DNA from: Calliopum simillimum
Lineage: Eukaryota > Arthropoda > Insecta > Diptera > Lauxaniidae
DNA: 64,000 bases
Assembly (NCBI GenBank): GCA_951812925.1
Contig: OX638368.1
Coordinates: 150,088,492-150,152,491 of the forward strand
Direction of reading: 5' to 3'
Program-made: the position numbers and the translations under genes
Notes under the pieces: model-generated
Database searches by the model: none
What the model was told of the DNA's origin: nothing
The model's input: only the letters and a program-made list of their open reading frames with translations
Part shown: positions 45,669 through 56,027 of the stretch, piece after piece
How the letters are laid out: every line of letters starts with the position of its first letter
How positions within the stretch are numbered: the first letter of the stretch is position 1

Positions 45669-46055
45669 AGGGGTTTTCACACGCAAAGTTGTTATTTGTT
45701 ATTCGTTGTTCGTTAAATTTGTTACAGCTTGCTAACTGTGAAGACACTTTTTAGTACGTCAGTTGTTAATCGCTAAAATATTTTCAGCACAGCTAATTTT
45801 GCAAGTAAGAATATAAAAATGATACACAAAAAGAATAAAATGCCTAAAAAAAGTGCGAAATCTAAAATACTTAAACATTGGATTGGAAAAACGATTCAAC
45901 GAATTACTGTTTCACCAAGTAACGAGTAATTTGTCTGTGTTGCCGTCACAGTAAAGTGTTATTCATTAAACCGGCATTTTGTTAAATTTACAAAAACAAA
46001 ACAAGTGTAAAAATTTACCGAATAGCGAATAACAACGTTGCGTGTGAAAACCCCT
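45669..46055. mobile_element. 387-bp MITE with AGGGGTTTTCACACGCAA tips
   Basis: TIR AGGGGTTTTCACACGCAA then GTTGTTATT, about 30 bp, with high identity. ATA occurs on both sides (left ..cATA, right ATAg), a possible 3-bp duplication. No ORF: a 29-codon frame from 45839 has no motif. Confidence 0.82.
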
Positions 46056-46633
46056 ATAGATAAGTTAAGCTAATTGTTGACAATTGTTGGGGAAAAGTTA
46101 GTGAGTGCGATTGTTGAAATTGCGTGAAGAGCAGTAAGCTTGAAATATCTGAGGCATGAAGACGAGTCCTATGGAAAGTTCAATTTCTTACTATGTAGCC
46201 GTCGGGCCATAGGAAGTTGTAAGATTAAAAAATTCCTAAATATTTTCTTGGGCTTAGATAACAGACATGTGCGGTGTTAAACGAAATTGATTATTTTTCT
46301 TATTTGTTGAAAGCTATAAACTTAAGTCCACCTTAACATGCAAAGTACAAACAAGTATACGTAGTTATGACTTAACTATTAATTTAACTTTTCTCAGTTT
46401 TTTTTTCATTTTAAAGCCAGCCTACTTGGTTAGAGTGTTGGTAGTAAGTTAAGCCCACAATGTGACGTGACTGCTGAAAAATGTTCCTTAGCGTTAATTT
46501 GTAATATTTGTTTGTTTTGCTTATTGTAGGTAGGGTATATGTTGGTCAATGTTGAAGATTCAAGTTTTCCAACTAAAGGGAGATTTACTTATATACATAG
46601 CTGAATAAAGTGTGTATTGATCATACAAGCAAA

Positions 46634-46679
46634 GACTACTCGCGTTGCTACATTAGGACTACTCGCGTTGCTACATTAG
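46634..46679. repeat. 23-bp tandem duplication
   Basis: GACTACTCGCGTTGCTACAT... occurs twice head to tail (46634-46656, 46657-46679), identical. Confidence 0.9.
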
Positions 46680-46834
46680 TTTCTACTACGTTCGTAAGTG
46701 TTTTGACCACGTTTCGTTGCTTTTTTAGATTTAACTACGATCTGTGGTCTTATTTATATGGCGCTTTGTTAAAACACTCACGAATGCGATAGAAACTCAT
46801 TTAGCTACGCTTGTCGTTAAAAGAACCATGAACA

Positions 46835-46920
46835 AGCCATGCTCAAAATTTTGGTCGCGACGTTGTTAAAATAACCACGTTTGTTTCACTTTTTACAATG
46901 TTGTTTCCTCTGTGTACCAT
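46835..46920 (-). repeat. Inverted copy of the 43725 repeat
   Basis: Read on the minus strand it begins GTACACAGAGGAAACAACAT and later gives TTTTGAGCATGGCT, as at 43725-43800. A small dispersed repeat or MITE end; the full element was not delimited. Confidence 0.6.
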
Positions 46921-47414
46921 CTAGAGCTCGCAAACTATCGATAGTCGCGACCATCGATAGCGGACAATAGTTTGGTCACTAACCATCGATAGTTATCGAT
47001 AGCATGCATTTTAGCGCAAACTTCACATAATTCAACATAAAATGAAAATTATTTAAGAAAAACATATATTTTACGCAGTAACACTACCTTTTGTAACTTA
47101 AGTTTAAAAATTTGTCCATATTCCAACTTCACCCACAAATTAAAAACTTGGAGCTCTTTGGCTTCATTTCGACATAAGTAAACAATGTCCCCAAGTTGTC
47201 GATGTTAATGCCAAAAGCATTAAGTAAGGTTGACAAGTGTAAATATTTTGAAAATATTACTGAAATAGTTGTGTTATTCGATATTATCAAAGTACAAATA
47301 CAACTTTAAAATGAAAAATTAATGTAAATAATTACTATCGATAGTCTGTCATAAAACATCGACAGTCACGATAGTGTGAGACTATCGATAGTATCGATAG
47401 TTTGCGAGCTCTAG
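46921..47414. mobile_element. hAT-like MITE rich in TATCGATA sites
   Basis: TIR (C)TAGAGCTCGCAAACTATC, inverted at the right end. Flanking 8-mers gtaccatc and gtactacc agree at 6 of 8 positions if the element starts at TAGAG, fitting a hAT 8-bp duplication. Exact TATCGATA at 46936, 46994, 47336, 47383 and 47392, with CATCGATA at 46952 and 46984. They lie in both subterminal regions and none in the middle. No ORF. TATCGATA is the fly DRE motif. Confidence 0.78.
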
Positions 47415-47639
47415 TACTACCCGTTCAGAAGTCTTTTATAATTGCGATTGATTTTAAGACCTGCCATTTTCAAAATGGTACAAATGGACGAATGTCGGAA
47501 AGTTTTGCTGTCATATTGGCGACCTTGGTAGCGGAACCATATGTTGTATGTGTAAGGAAGGCCTTTAGATTCTCGCTAAATATCCATTTAATGTCACTAT
47601 TAGATTCGTCAAAGCTTTTCGTTATGTAAGACTTTATTT

Positions 47640-48640
47640 TAAAAGCCTGCATATTGAAGCAAGATGGGAATATTGATTTTGAGAGACTGGACTCAGAATA
47701 CTGCCCTGTGAGAGTCCAGTTTTCTTGAAGAAAAAAGATATTTTTAAATAAAATAAATTGATTTTATAATTTTTTAGAAGTTTATTGGTGGAAACTTTGA
47801 ATTATAGAAAAATATCTTCCTGGCACACTCTTTCAAAAGTTTGTGCTATGCCCATAAAGACTGCTCAGCAATATTCCTTTTGGTCAAAAGCTGTTTGTAA
47901 TTTATCAAATAGTAGATTCGTTCGATTGTAGAAAACTGGTTTTGAAAATCAATCTGTCATAAGGCGTTTTAAAAGTAAGAATTTGAATACTTTGTCCAGC
48001 ATGGGAAGAAGATTAATACGGCGATTTGATTTCGGATCTTTAGCAGATTTCCAGGCTTGAGAATAATCTGGATCTCAGTGACTTTACATTGAACAGGAAA
48101 GATACACTTTTTAAAACAAGCATTAAAAAGGTTCATTATTAAGGTTGTTGCCTCAATTGTGAACTTCTTATGGATGCTATTTACTTAGGAGTGATCAGTT
48201 CATCTTTCATATGACTACGGATATAATTTTACTTCCGTGTTTGTGTTTTATTTCAGGTTACTCTACAGCATCGTATGAAGAGGATATATGTAAATTTTGT
48301 GTATTCATCCATGTAGCGTATTGTATGCTTATCCACTACTCATTTTAAGCATATGGAGTTGACACTTTCCAGTATTTCAGTTTAAGTATGACTGGAGAAT
48401 GGTAAGAAGATATATCTGGACTAGTTTTGCATAACATTTACTCATTGGTAAGCATTTAGAAAAACAAAAATCAGTGAGATCTTTCGAGAATCCAAAGGTG
48501 AGTGGCGGGTCAATGCTCTGATCCGAAAGTGGCGATCCATTAATTAGTCATGTAAGCCAATGGATTCAATTTTTATAATAAAAATGTTGTTTCCTCCAAC
48601 TAAAGTATTTTGTGCGTAAACACTTTTTAGCTGCAGTATT
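47640..48640 (-). pseudogene. Jockey-type LINE remnant (endonuclease end plus RT)
   Basis: Minus strand, in order: PDISSYHSPVILKL (endonuclease DLSSDHxPV block), MNLFNACFKKCIFPVQCK, EIQIILKPGN (RT start, IPKPGK block), INLLPMLDKVFKFLLLKRL, NRTNLLFDKLQTAFDQKEYC and GLSQGSILSP (VPQGSVLSP block). Blocks are joined by frameshifts and stops; the segment with the YADD motif is missing or unrecognisable. Dead and old. Confidence 0.75.
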
Positions 48641-48719
48641 TTATAACTACAAGCAATCCAAAGCCCAACTCAAAAGTTTTAAAAAAAATATATCGATAGT
48701 CAGATTACGAGTCAGTTGC

Positions 48720-49001
48720 TTAAATCACCAACCAATCACTTGATAAAAGTAAGAGCTGCTGCTTTATGAGTTGAAGATGTAGCGAATGAAGAAGATCTGG
48801 GCAAAGTGGTAAGAGAAAATCGTTTACAAATAAATCAGAAGGCGATAAATAAGGATTTTGTCCCGTAATAACTCTGCGGGAATCATTTAACATGCAATCA
48901 TAACGAATCGATGTTGAACGCTCTTCGGCTGCTGCAGATGCTGGGGATGTAGAGTTGTATTGCTCAGCAGCAACACGCTGCTTAAATTTTGTCCTGTCCA
49001 A
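48720..49001 (-). CDS. Unrecognised 93-codon ORF
   Basis: An open minus-strand frame starting MDRTKFKQRVAAEQ, Ala/Ser/Glu-rich at first, with a Leu-rich end. Its composition is less biased than the simple-sequence frames around it, which is the only reason to list it. I know no matching family. There is no obvious promoter. A short GTAAG...TTAAG segment just upstream looks like splice sites but is only about 28 bp, too short for a fly intron. It may be an exon or chance. Confidence 0.2.
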   Translation of the reverse strand: MDRTKFKQRVAAEQYNSTSPASAAAEERSTSIRYDCMLNDSRRVITGQNPYLSPSDLFVNDFLLPLCPDLLHSLHLQLIKQQLLLLSSDWLVI

Positions 49002-49273
49002 GTTCTTAAGTTAAAAAGAAAAAAAATCTTACTCTTGGCTGGTATTATTGTTGATGATGCTGGTGAAACATGCAAACCTTTTCGCGCCTCTTAGCTAAAT
49101 AAAGTTGCAATATTTTCACGCCATTTAAGTGCTAAGGGAATTACCCGCGTTGATGAAGTGTTTGGCCAGTGAATTTGAAAGCAGCAAAATGCAGCTTGTT
49201 GGGCTACAGATAAATGATATGCGTGTAAGAGCAGCTTTTGATAAAAATTTAAAAAATATGAAATGAAGAAAAA

Positions 49274-49700
49274 CTAGTAAGGGTGTTAACTTTGGCCTTG
49301 CCAAAACTTAAATACCCTACAATAAAGCATTTTGAAAATGTTGCATGTTTAGGAGGTGTCACGCCTTTTTGTCTGAAATCACTTAGTTTTTGTTAGAGCT
49401 TCCACTAACCAAAATATTCCTAGTATCTGTGCTAAATATTATTACATTATCCCAAATAACGCTTGCACTACGGCATTTTGAAAATTTTGAGCGTATTAGA
49501 AAAGCCACGCCTACTTGTCCCAACCAACTCCTAATCAACCGAGTTTCTGATCAGTGCTTCTATTTCCTTCCGGTAGTGTCTGAGTGAAATTTGGTTGGAT
49601 TATCTCAAAAAACGCTTTTACCATAGCATTTTGAAACTTTTGCTCATATGGAATGTACTACGCACTCTTGGCCGAATTCACTTAGTTTTTCGCTTTTTGC
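49274..49700 (-). mobile_element. Helitron-like element, family H2, inverted copy
   Basis: Read on the minus strand it ends GGGTATTTAAGTTTTGGC, a hairpin with AAGGCCAAAG, then CACCCTTACTAG (CTAG complement at 49274-49277) and a T. Three repeats of a unit with TTTTGAAAATGTTGCATG-like and CACGCC-like words at about 150-bp spacing follow. No ORF. The 5' end is unclear. Confidence 0.7.
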
Positions 49701-50241
49701 GTTAGTTGATTTCATTTGCTGAAGACATTTTTGGTGTAAATAGATAATAATTGGGTTTGATGGAAGAAAACACAGATTTTGTTGAGGTGGGAAGTGGACC
49801 TTTTGATTCTTAAGCACTTGAAAGATCGATTCCAGCAAATACCTTCAGCATAATTGAATACGTCCAAGTACTCGTTAAAGTTCCATCGTATTTCTGTTCT
49901 CTAGACCATATTTAGATCCTAACTATCTATTCAGAGTTTTGCTAATAACGTGTGCAGGAAATAAGTAGCCTTGTCAGATTGTTGATTTAGGATAGGCTGA
50001 CCGAACGTCCTGCATTTGGTGCTTTTGTCCCGTAGGTTTTTTTCGTCCCATAAAAACCCGAAATCACACAATTAAGTATGTCCCGATTGTCCCGTATTTG
50101 TTCATATCACAATATGTGACACCTAAGGATAGTTTTTAGCCATAAATCTTGATATGGAAAGAAAAATATCTAAAAGAGTTTCAACTGATTATTTGAATAA
50201 AAATTATTCGCTTTTACACAAATTCAATGGAGTATTAATCT

Positions 50242-50480
50242 TTGACGTTAGGCAATAAGGTCTTAAGTCAGAAACTATAGTTTTTCGTAAAATCAAATTG
50301 AAAATAGTTCAATAATAGTTTTTCTAACTTATTGCCTAAAGATTAAATTATTACGATAGGAAGCAGTTGTGCTAGACTTTAGTCGTTCATACCAAACGAA
50401 AGAGTAAAAAAAATTTGTTAAACTCAATCAAAAACCCCAAATGAAATTTTTTGACTCAAGACCTTATTGCCTAACGTCAA
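50242..50480. mobile_element. MITE with TTGACGTTAGGCAATAAGG tips
   Basis: The left TIR TTGACGTTAGGCAATAAGG, then TCTTAAGTCA, is mirrored at the right with one mismatch in about 29. 239 bp, AT-rich inside, no ORF. Target duplication not clear. The word AGGCAATAAG also occurs in the 18303 palindrome. Confidence 0.8.
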
Positions 50481-50507
50481 AAAAATAAGAGATGCTTCGG
50501 TAAGGTT

Positions 50508-50545
50508 GTATGTATTCTCCTTTACCTCCTAAGAGGAGCATAGGG
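50508..50545 (+). repeat. 38-bp hairpin motif, copy 1
   Basis: GTATGTATTCTCCTTTACC, TCCTAAGAGGAGCATAGGG. GGTTG lies on both sides. It matches the insertion at 54226-54265. Confidence 0.75.
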
Positions 50546-50992
50546 TTGGAACGTCCGATTGATGTTGACCACCGACTTCGGTTCCGGAAGTTTTGAATCG
50601 AAAGTTGATTAAAAATGTGCTTCTTTCAATTGTTGAAAATAAAAAAAATAAAACCACTGGAAGTAAGAAAAAAATTTTATTTCGGGGAATCCCTCGCGTT
50701 TGCTCTCGCAGACGCGATAGCATTTATTTTTCTATGCCGTTGAATTGTCGAAAGGAGAAAAAAAGAAAACCAATAAAAATTCCTATAATATACAATTCAT
50801 ATCTCCGATTCTGGTTACAACTTCGGTTCCGCCTCCAAAAAATCAAATTAAAAATATTCGGCTCCGACTCCGGTTCCGGTCAAACCACCTCCGTAACATC
50901 GCTAGATATTCACTAGAAAATAAATTTCAAAAAGCCTATCTCCTCCTATTTTTGTTGTTTCTTAAACAATTTTTTAAGAATGTCCCGCGTTA

Positions 50993-51078
50993 AGTGATGA
51001 GCAAAATTAGTCTTGGTCATGGTAGTTTTTCGAGACCAAGACTCAAGCCCAATACCAAGACAGCTATGGTCTTAAAAA
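50993..51078. repeat. GACCAA-rich repeat, copy 3 (short)
   Basis: GTGATGAGCAAAATTAGTCT then GAGACCAAGACTCAAG and ACCAAGACAGCTATGGTCTT. It has the two ends of copies 1 and 2 but lacks the 200-bp middle. Confidence 0.75.
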
Positions 51079-52480
51079 CGTATAAGTTTTCCATTCGGTT
51101 GTTCAACAATTGTTTTAAGTCTTTGAATGCATGAACAATGGGATTCACGGGAATACTACTTGTTGCTTTCGAAAAGTTTAAGCAAGCTTTCCTTTAACCC
51201 TGTTTATAACTCGATAAGGTCACCTTTTTTTTTGGTGACTTAACTAACGTAACGGCATGTGGTTAATGTTTTATTTGGTAGAGCAGGGTATGTAAGGTCT
51301 CGGCCGATCTTAATTTTTCAGCTGTTATATGATCGCTGTTTTTCTTTGATTTTTTTCTGTTTCGGCCATTAAGGACTTATCTGAAAAATTTTCGAGTTCT
51401 GACAAAAACCGGTGCAAATCGTCGGTCTACCCTATTTCATTCGTACAAATTCTGGACACAACGTGAAAATCCGGATGTGTCTCGGAGATCCTGGTACGGA
51501 TCGTCAATCTGCCGCATGTGTATGTATCTTTCATTGTTCCTGACTCAGTATACTAAACGGCAACTGTCAGCAATTCACTGTTTCACCATACATACTTATA
51601 CAGACTCCATCGTTCTGTAAAATCCTGTCCAATACGATGTGGCTTATATAAATAAAATAAGCTTTGTCAGGCAATTTACAACGCATTTTCACAAGCAGAT
51701 TACCAGATTTAGCATCGCACAAGCCAACAACAACAACAACACCATACAACCGATAAAAACAACTTCACTCCACAGTCATGGTCATAAAATCAAAGTTGGC
51801 AACTGACTGGTGGTGGTGGTGGTGGTGGTGGTGGATGACCAACGAAATGGTGTTTGTTCGTTAATTAGTGAACATATTTCGTATAATCGGTGTCATATTA
51901 GTTATAAATTGGATAAAAGCACAAAACGACAACTTAATTAATTTTAAATTCCGATTTATTTCGATGTCTGTATTTTGTATCGGTGTAGCGATGGCGTGGC
52001 GGGTTTAAATTCAACGCTACACCATAGCAACAGCTCTTTGGTGATCATGGTGATCGTTGTTTGGTTTGCTGCTAATCATTATCTTGTTATTGTCGTTGTT
52101 GCATTTGTGTTTGTTGTTTGTTAGCTATAGAGAATACAACACAATTTTATTGCCTTATCTTAAATTCAGTGTTTTGCATAGGTCGACCATAACAAAAACA
52201 ACAACAACAACAATAACAGCAACAAATGGACTGTATGTTAGCATGCATGATCGTTTTACTTTAAATCGTGTTTTTCCCCTTGTGATTTTTGTGCAATTCT
52301 GAGAATTTTTACAAGCAAAAGTTGGCAACAATATGCACGAGCATATGGTGTGGACAGAAGCTTTGTATGAAGGAGAATATTGGTATATATGTATGTATGT
52401 TGGTCCTTGCGCGTCGTTGCTTCAACATCCAAATTGATATATTGCACCGTTCATCACCGATCATCATTTGTTTTATTTTC
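51079..52480. other. Non-coding stretch with simple repeats
   Basis: (TGG)9 at 51808-51834; CAA-rich tracts at about 51722-51745 and 52193-52225. No recognisable gene. The 81-codon frame 52057-52302 is Leu-rich and low-complexity. Confidence 0.5.
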
Positions 52481-52482
52481 TA

Positions 52483-52580
52483 CACGGGGAAAAATCCGTG
52501 TCATAATTTTTACTCCACTCGGGTAGTAAAAAATTTAAAGTAATTCACACTAAATTTTAAACATAAATTGCCTTTCGTAT
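52483..52580. repeat. Dispersed repeat D1, copy 1
   Basis: GTGTCATAATTTTTACTCCA, CTCGGGTAG and TTTTAAACATAAATTGCCTT are shared with 54022-54315, where the M2 MITE and the 40-bp insertion interrupt it. Confidence 0.65.
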
Positions 52581-52628
52581 GAACTTTTTGATGGTACCGT
52601 AAAGTAATGTTTACAAATAAAATCTAAT

Positions 52629-53035
52629 AGAGTTATTCACGATCTGGAGTAACGAGCTGAGTAACAGGGTAAAAGTGCACTCAGTTACTCTGAATGGTGA
52701 GCATACTCAATACTTAGCACGTATATTTGCTTTTTGTTTCTCAAAATAATTTTAGCTGACAGCAATTTTTTAATGAATATTTTGCTCTCATTCAAACTTT
52801 TATTTTTGATAAACGAAAATTGCCTCTCAATCATAAACAAGTTCAAACGTTTCTATAGAAATAGAAATAGTGAAAAAAAGGCAAAAGTGTAAGATTATTT
52901 TACACTAGAAAATAGCTTGACTAAAAGGGAAAAAGAGTAACAGAGTAACTTACGTACATTTTGTTGTTGTGGTTGTTGCACTGTTACCCTGTTACTCTGT
53001 TACTGAGGACGTTACTCTAGATCGTGAATACCTCT
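52629..53035. mobile_element. 407-bp MITE, AAT-flanked (Harbinger-like?)
   Basis: TIRs of about 50 bp starting AGAGTTATTCACGATCTGG and, inverted, AGAGGTATTCACGATCTAG, with inner repeats AGTAACAGGGTAA. AAT on both sides (52626-52628, 53036-53038). No ORF. The 3-bp duplication suggests PIF/Harbinger. Confidence 0.82.
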
Positions 53036-53138
53036 AATGAATTAGTGCCTTCATTTTACTTAATGTAGAGTAAATTATACTTTCAGTCAAAAAATATGGA
53101 ACAATTTTGAATTTATAATTCTAGTAAAAATTATATTA

Positions 53139-54005
53139 GCTGTGCTTTAGACGAGAGTTTTCAGTGTTTAACTTAGCTCTATCTCAGAAACATATGGGAA
53201 AGACACAACTAAAGTGCTTAATTTAACACAGATAAATTTGTGTGTTTATTTATTAAGCACAAAGTAAGCTGTTGTTGTTGCCATACTACACTGAATATTA
53301 GCTGTGTTTAATAGGATTTCAACATAGTGGCACCACATTTTTACCGATTCTCTTGGCAAGCGGAGGGAAGTGATGCGGAAACGAAAAGCAGAATAAAGTA
53401 AAAAATAAAAAGGAGGAGATAGCAGACAAACTCGTTAAAGAAGAACAGTTACCTTGTTTATACGACGCTTTAATTCGAACTAACTCGAACCATGTTATTT
53501 GGAAACGCATGTATAAACGCTATCCGTATCGAAATTTTTAAGCGTGTCACCATAAATCGCCTTTTCAATTCGAATTAAGCATTGCGGAATCATGTTACGT
53601 GTCTCTATTAACACATATGTACGGCAACACGGTTTGGAACAGCTGTTTTATAAGAAAACAAATGACATGTGATTTGACAAATGTCATTTAAAATTAATAT
53701 TTTCAATTGTATTGAGCAATTTCTTTGAAAAGTTATATAATTTGGTATAAATAATGGAAAAATTAAAGAAGAGAGGTGTTTCGTTTATTTTGCATATTTA
53801 CGACTTACGAACTTCAAATTCTGACAGCTGATTTTGTAACACGTTATAAAAAGTGCGTCAATTTGATACACTTCTTTTGATTCGTATAAACGCTCACATT
53901 TTAAGCGTGCTACGTTGAAACGAGTTTATTTGATACCGTATTTCTTGTCGTGTAAAAAAATAAGTGATAACTAAGTGTTAACAGGCTGCCGTCTTAAACA
54001 CAGCT
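53139..54005. mobile_element. Possible long MITE with AGCTGTG ends
   Basis: The left AGCTGTGCTTTAGACGAG...GTGTTTAACTTAG is mirrored at the right by CTAAGTGTTAACAGG...GTCTTAAACACAGCT. About 860 bp. The inside contains TTAATTCGAACTAACTCGAA and other local repeats, but no gene. Confidence 0.5.
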
Positions 54006-54085
54006 TTTATTTTTTCACTTACACGCTCACAGGGATAAATGTGTGTCATAATTTTTACTCCACTCGAGTAGAAAAAAATTAATAA

Positions 54086-54216
54086 GACGATTCTTGAAAA
54101 CTTGTAAAAGCCTCGAAAACCTCGTAAGCTCGAAAAACTGTCAAATTTCGTATTGATTTTGACAACTTTTACGAGTTTACGAGGTTTTCGAGGCTTTTAC
54201 ACGTTTTCAGGAATCC
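54086..54216. mobile_element. Short MITE family M2, copy 2
   Basis: ATTCTTGAAAACTTGTAAAA, GCCTCGAAAACCTCGTAAGC mirrored by TTTACGAGGTTTTCGAGGCT. Inverted arms of about 50 bp. Its right tip overlaps the duplicated target of the next insertion. Confidence 0.78.
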
Positions 54217-54225
54217 CATCAATAT

Positions 54226-54265
54226 GTATGTATTCTCCTTTAACTCCTAGGAGGAGCATAGGGCC
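54226..54265 (+). mobile_element. 40-bp insertion with 14-bp target duplication
   Basis: aatcccatcaatat is present at 54212-54225 and again at 54266-54279. The 40 bp between (GTATGTATTCTCCTTTAACT, CCTAGGAGGAGCATAGGGCC) match the 38-bp motif at 50508 and contain the hairpin CTCCTAGGAG. A duplication of this length suggests target-primed reverse transcription of a very short RNA or a heavily truncated SINE/LINE end. Confidence 0.7.
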
Positions 54266-54654
54266 AATCCCATCAATATAATAAATATTAAATTTCAAAC
54301 ATAAATTACCTTACCCTATATAAACCATTTTGACTTTATAATTGAAGGGAAAATATACATGCTCAACAAGTTTGTAATTGTACGCAAAAGTTATATTTTT
54401 CTGTCTTTCACTTTGACGGACCCGGTTTGAATCTTAATGCGTTTGTTCGTTTTTTTTAAAATTTTTTTTTAACTTTACAGTACGTATGGTAAATATCTCT
54501 TCACTTTTTTCAATAAAAAAAAAAAAAAATAAAAAATTATTATACTGGAAATTTTTTCGAACATTTTGAATTGACTAAAACAATATGGTAAAATTTACTT
54601 TATTGGATAGTTATGAAAGATGAAAAAAAATTTAAAAAAATCATAGTACATGTG

Positions 54655-54908
54655 AGGGGTATAGAAGCAAAGGCGATAATCTCCATTTTTTTATGAACGT
54701 TTTTGATAGTGTTTGATCACAAGCTACCATCAAATGCAACTAGATGTCACTATCAAACATGTCCATGATCAAAGAAGAGACTGTCGTCTTTGATTCTGTA
54801 CCTCTTTGATCGTACCATCTTCTTGCATTTGATAATGCTTTGTGGTCAAACACTGAGAGATACGCTCAGAAAAAAAATGGAGATTGTCGCCTTTGCTTCT
54901 ATACCCCT
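54655..54908. mobile_element. MITE family M1, copy 2
   Basis: The same TIRs as 44119: AGGGGTATAGAAGCAAAGG, then CGATAATCTCCATTTTTT, and the inverse at the right. 254 bp. Inner sequence has a second inverted pair (CAAATGCAA...TTGCATTTG). Confidence 0.85.
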
Positions 54909-56027
54909 CATATTATAAAACAAAAAAGTTTTAAAAAAATCGGAGATGCAAAAGCAAAATGCTATCCGGAACGGTATGCCACGCCTTCTTCTCAGCGTTA
55001 AAAAAGGAAAGAAATACTGAGTGTAGGGTAAATTGAGCAAAATAATTTTCTTAGTGTAAATTAGGTTTTGTTGACTGGTTGTATCATAATCTCATTCTGT
55101 TGGTTGGTTGGTATGAAATCATTTAAATTATCTCTTATAACTTAATTCATTAATAAATTTATGAATTGCCAGTTATAAATTGTTGAAATTTATTATCGTC
55201 TCTTTTCTGAATCATGTTGTTTTGTACAACTTGGACAAGTGCTGCTTCTGCCCAGCTACATCTCCCTTGATGGTATGTACCTTTTTTTACATTTTTCTGT
55301 TTTTATGTCCGACATTGATTTCGTTTCGTTTCTTTCCTACCTGCTGTCTATTATGTTAAATGGCTTAAATAAGTTATCAAGGATTAAGTTGGTTCGTTGC
55401 TTTTCTTCAATCGCACTGCGTTGATATTGTTTATTAGTAAATTCCTCTCGAAAACAAATCTTCTTGGACTTGGGCTAAACTGTCTTCGCGTGCCCTATTG
55501 TTTTTATGGCTTTGATTGATTTGGTCTTTAGGTATTTGTTCATTTATGGAATCTTTGTCTTCACTTTGTTGTTGTTTTTTAAGTAGATATTGTTATTAGT
55601 TTGGCTACATAATGAGCTTATATTTTCAACTTTTTTTCCGCGGGGGCTTTTATTAATATGTGGTTATATATCAAAATAAATTTAAATCGAATTGAGATTT
55701 TTTTCTACTTAGTTTTGGCTTATTAATTGCCATCATTATTAACTGAAACATAATCGTTTTATTAGCGTTTAGTGTCTAAATACATTAGTTAAAACTTTAT
55801 AGAAATATTGTAAATAACTAGAATATCTTCAATCCGGACCTTGAAATAAACTTTTTGAATTGTTTTTTTCAAAGTTAAGTCAGACTTTAAACTTTTAATC
55901 ATTTTGATAAAAGTTTAAAAAAGCTTTAAGTTTTTTGAAATAAAAGCCAAAAAAAAATCTTTAAAAAAACTTTTAAAAATAAAAGTCAAAAACAGACGGT
56001 TTTTCAGATATTCTTGAAATTCAATGC
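54909..56027. other. Non-coding stretch
   Basis: No gene seen. GGTATGCCACGCCTTCTTCT (54974-54993) resembles a phrase at 59055-59075 of the 57.6-59.3 kb element. T-rich and GTT-rich tracts dominate. Confidence 0.4.

Larger units (their letters stand above)
54022..54315. repeat. Dispersed repeat D1, copy 2, interrupted
   Basis: GTGTCATAATTTTTACTCCA and CTCGAGTAG, then the M2 MITE (54086-54216), the 40-bp insertion with its duplicated target (to 54279), then TTTCAAACATAAATTACCTT. Confidence 0.65.

Noticed and set aside
49020..49060. GTAAG...TTTTAACTTAAG as an intron next to the 93-codon ORF
   Set aside because: Only about 28 bp, shorter than known fly introns.
54415..54445. tRNA B-box-like word (CCCGGTTTGAATC)
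   Set aside because: No A box or cloverleaf could be found at proper distance.
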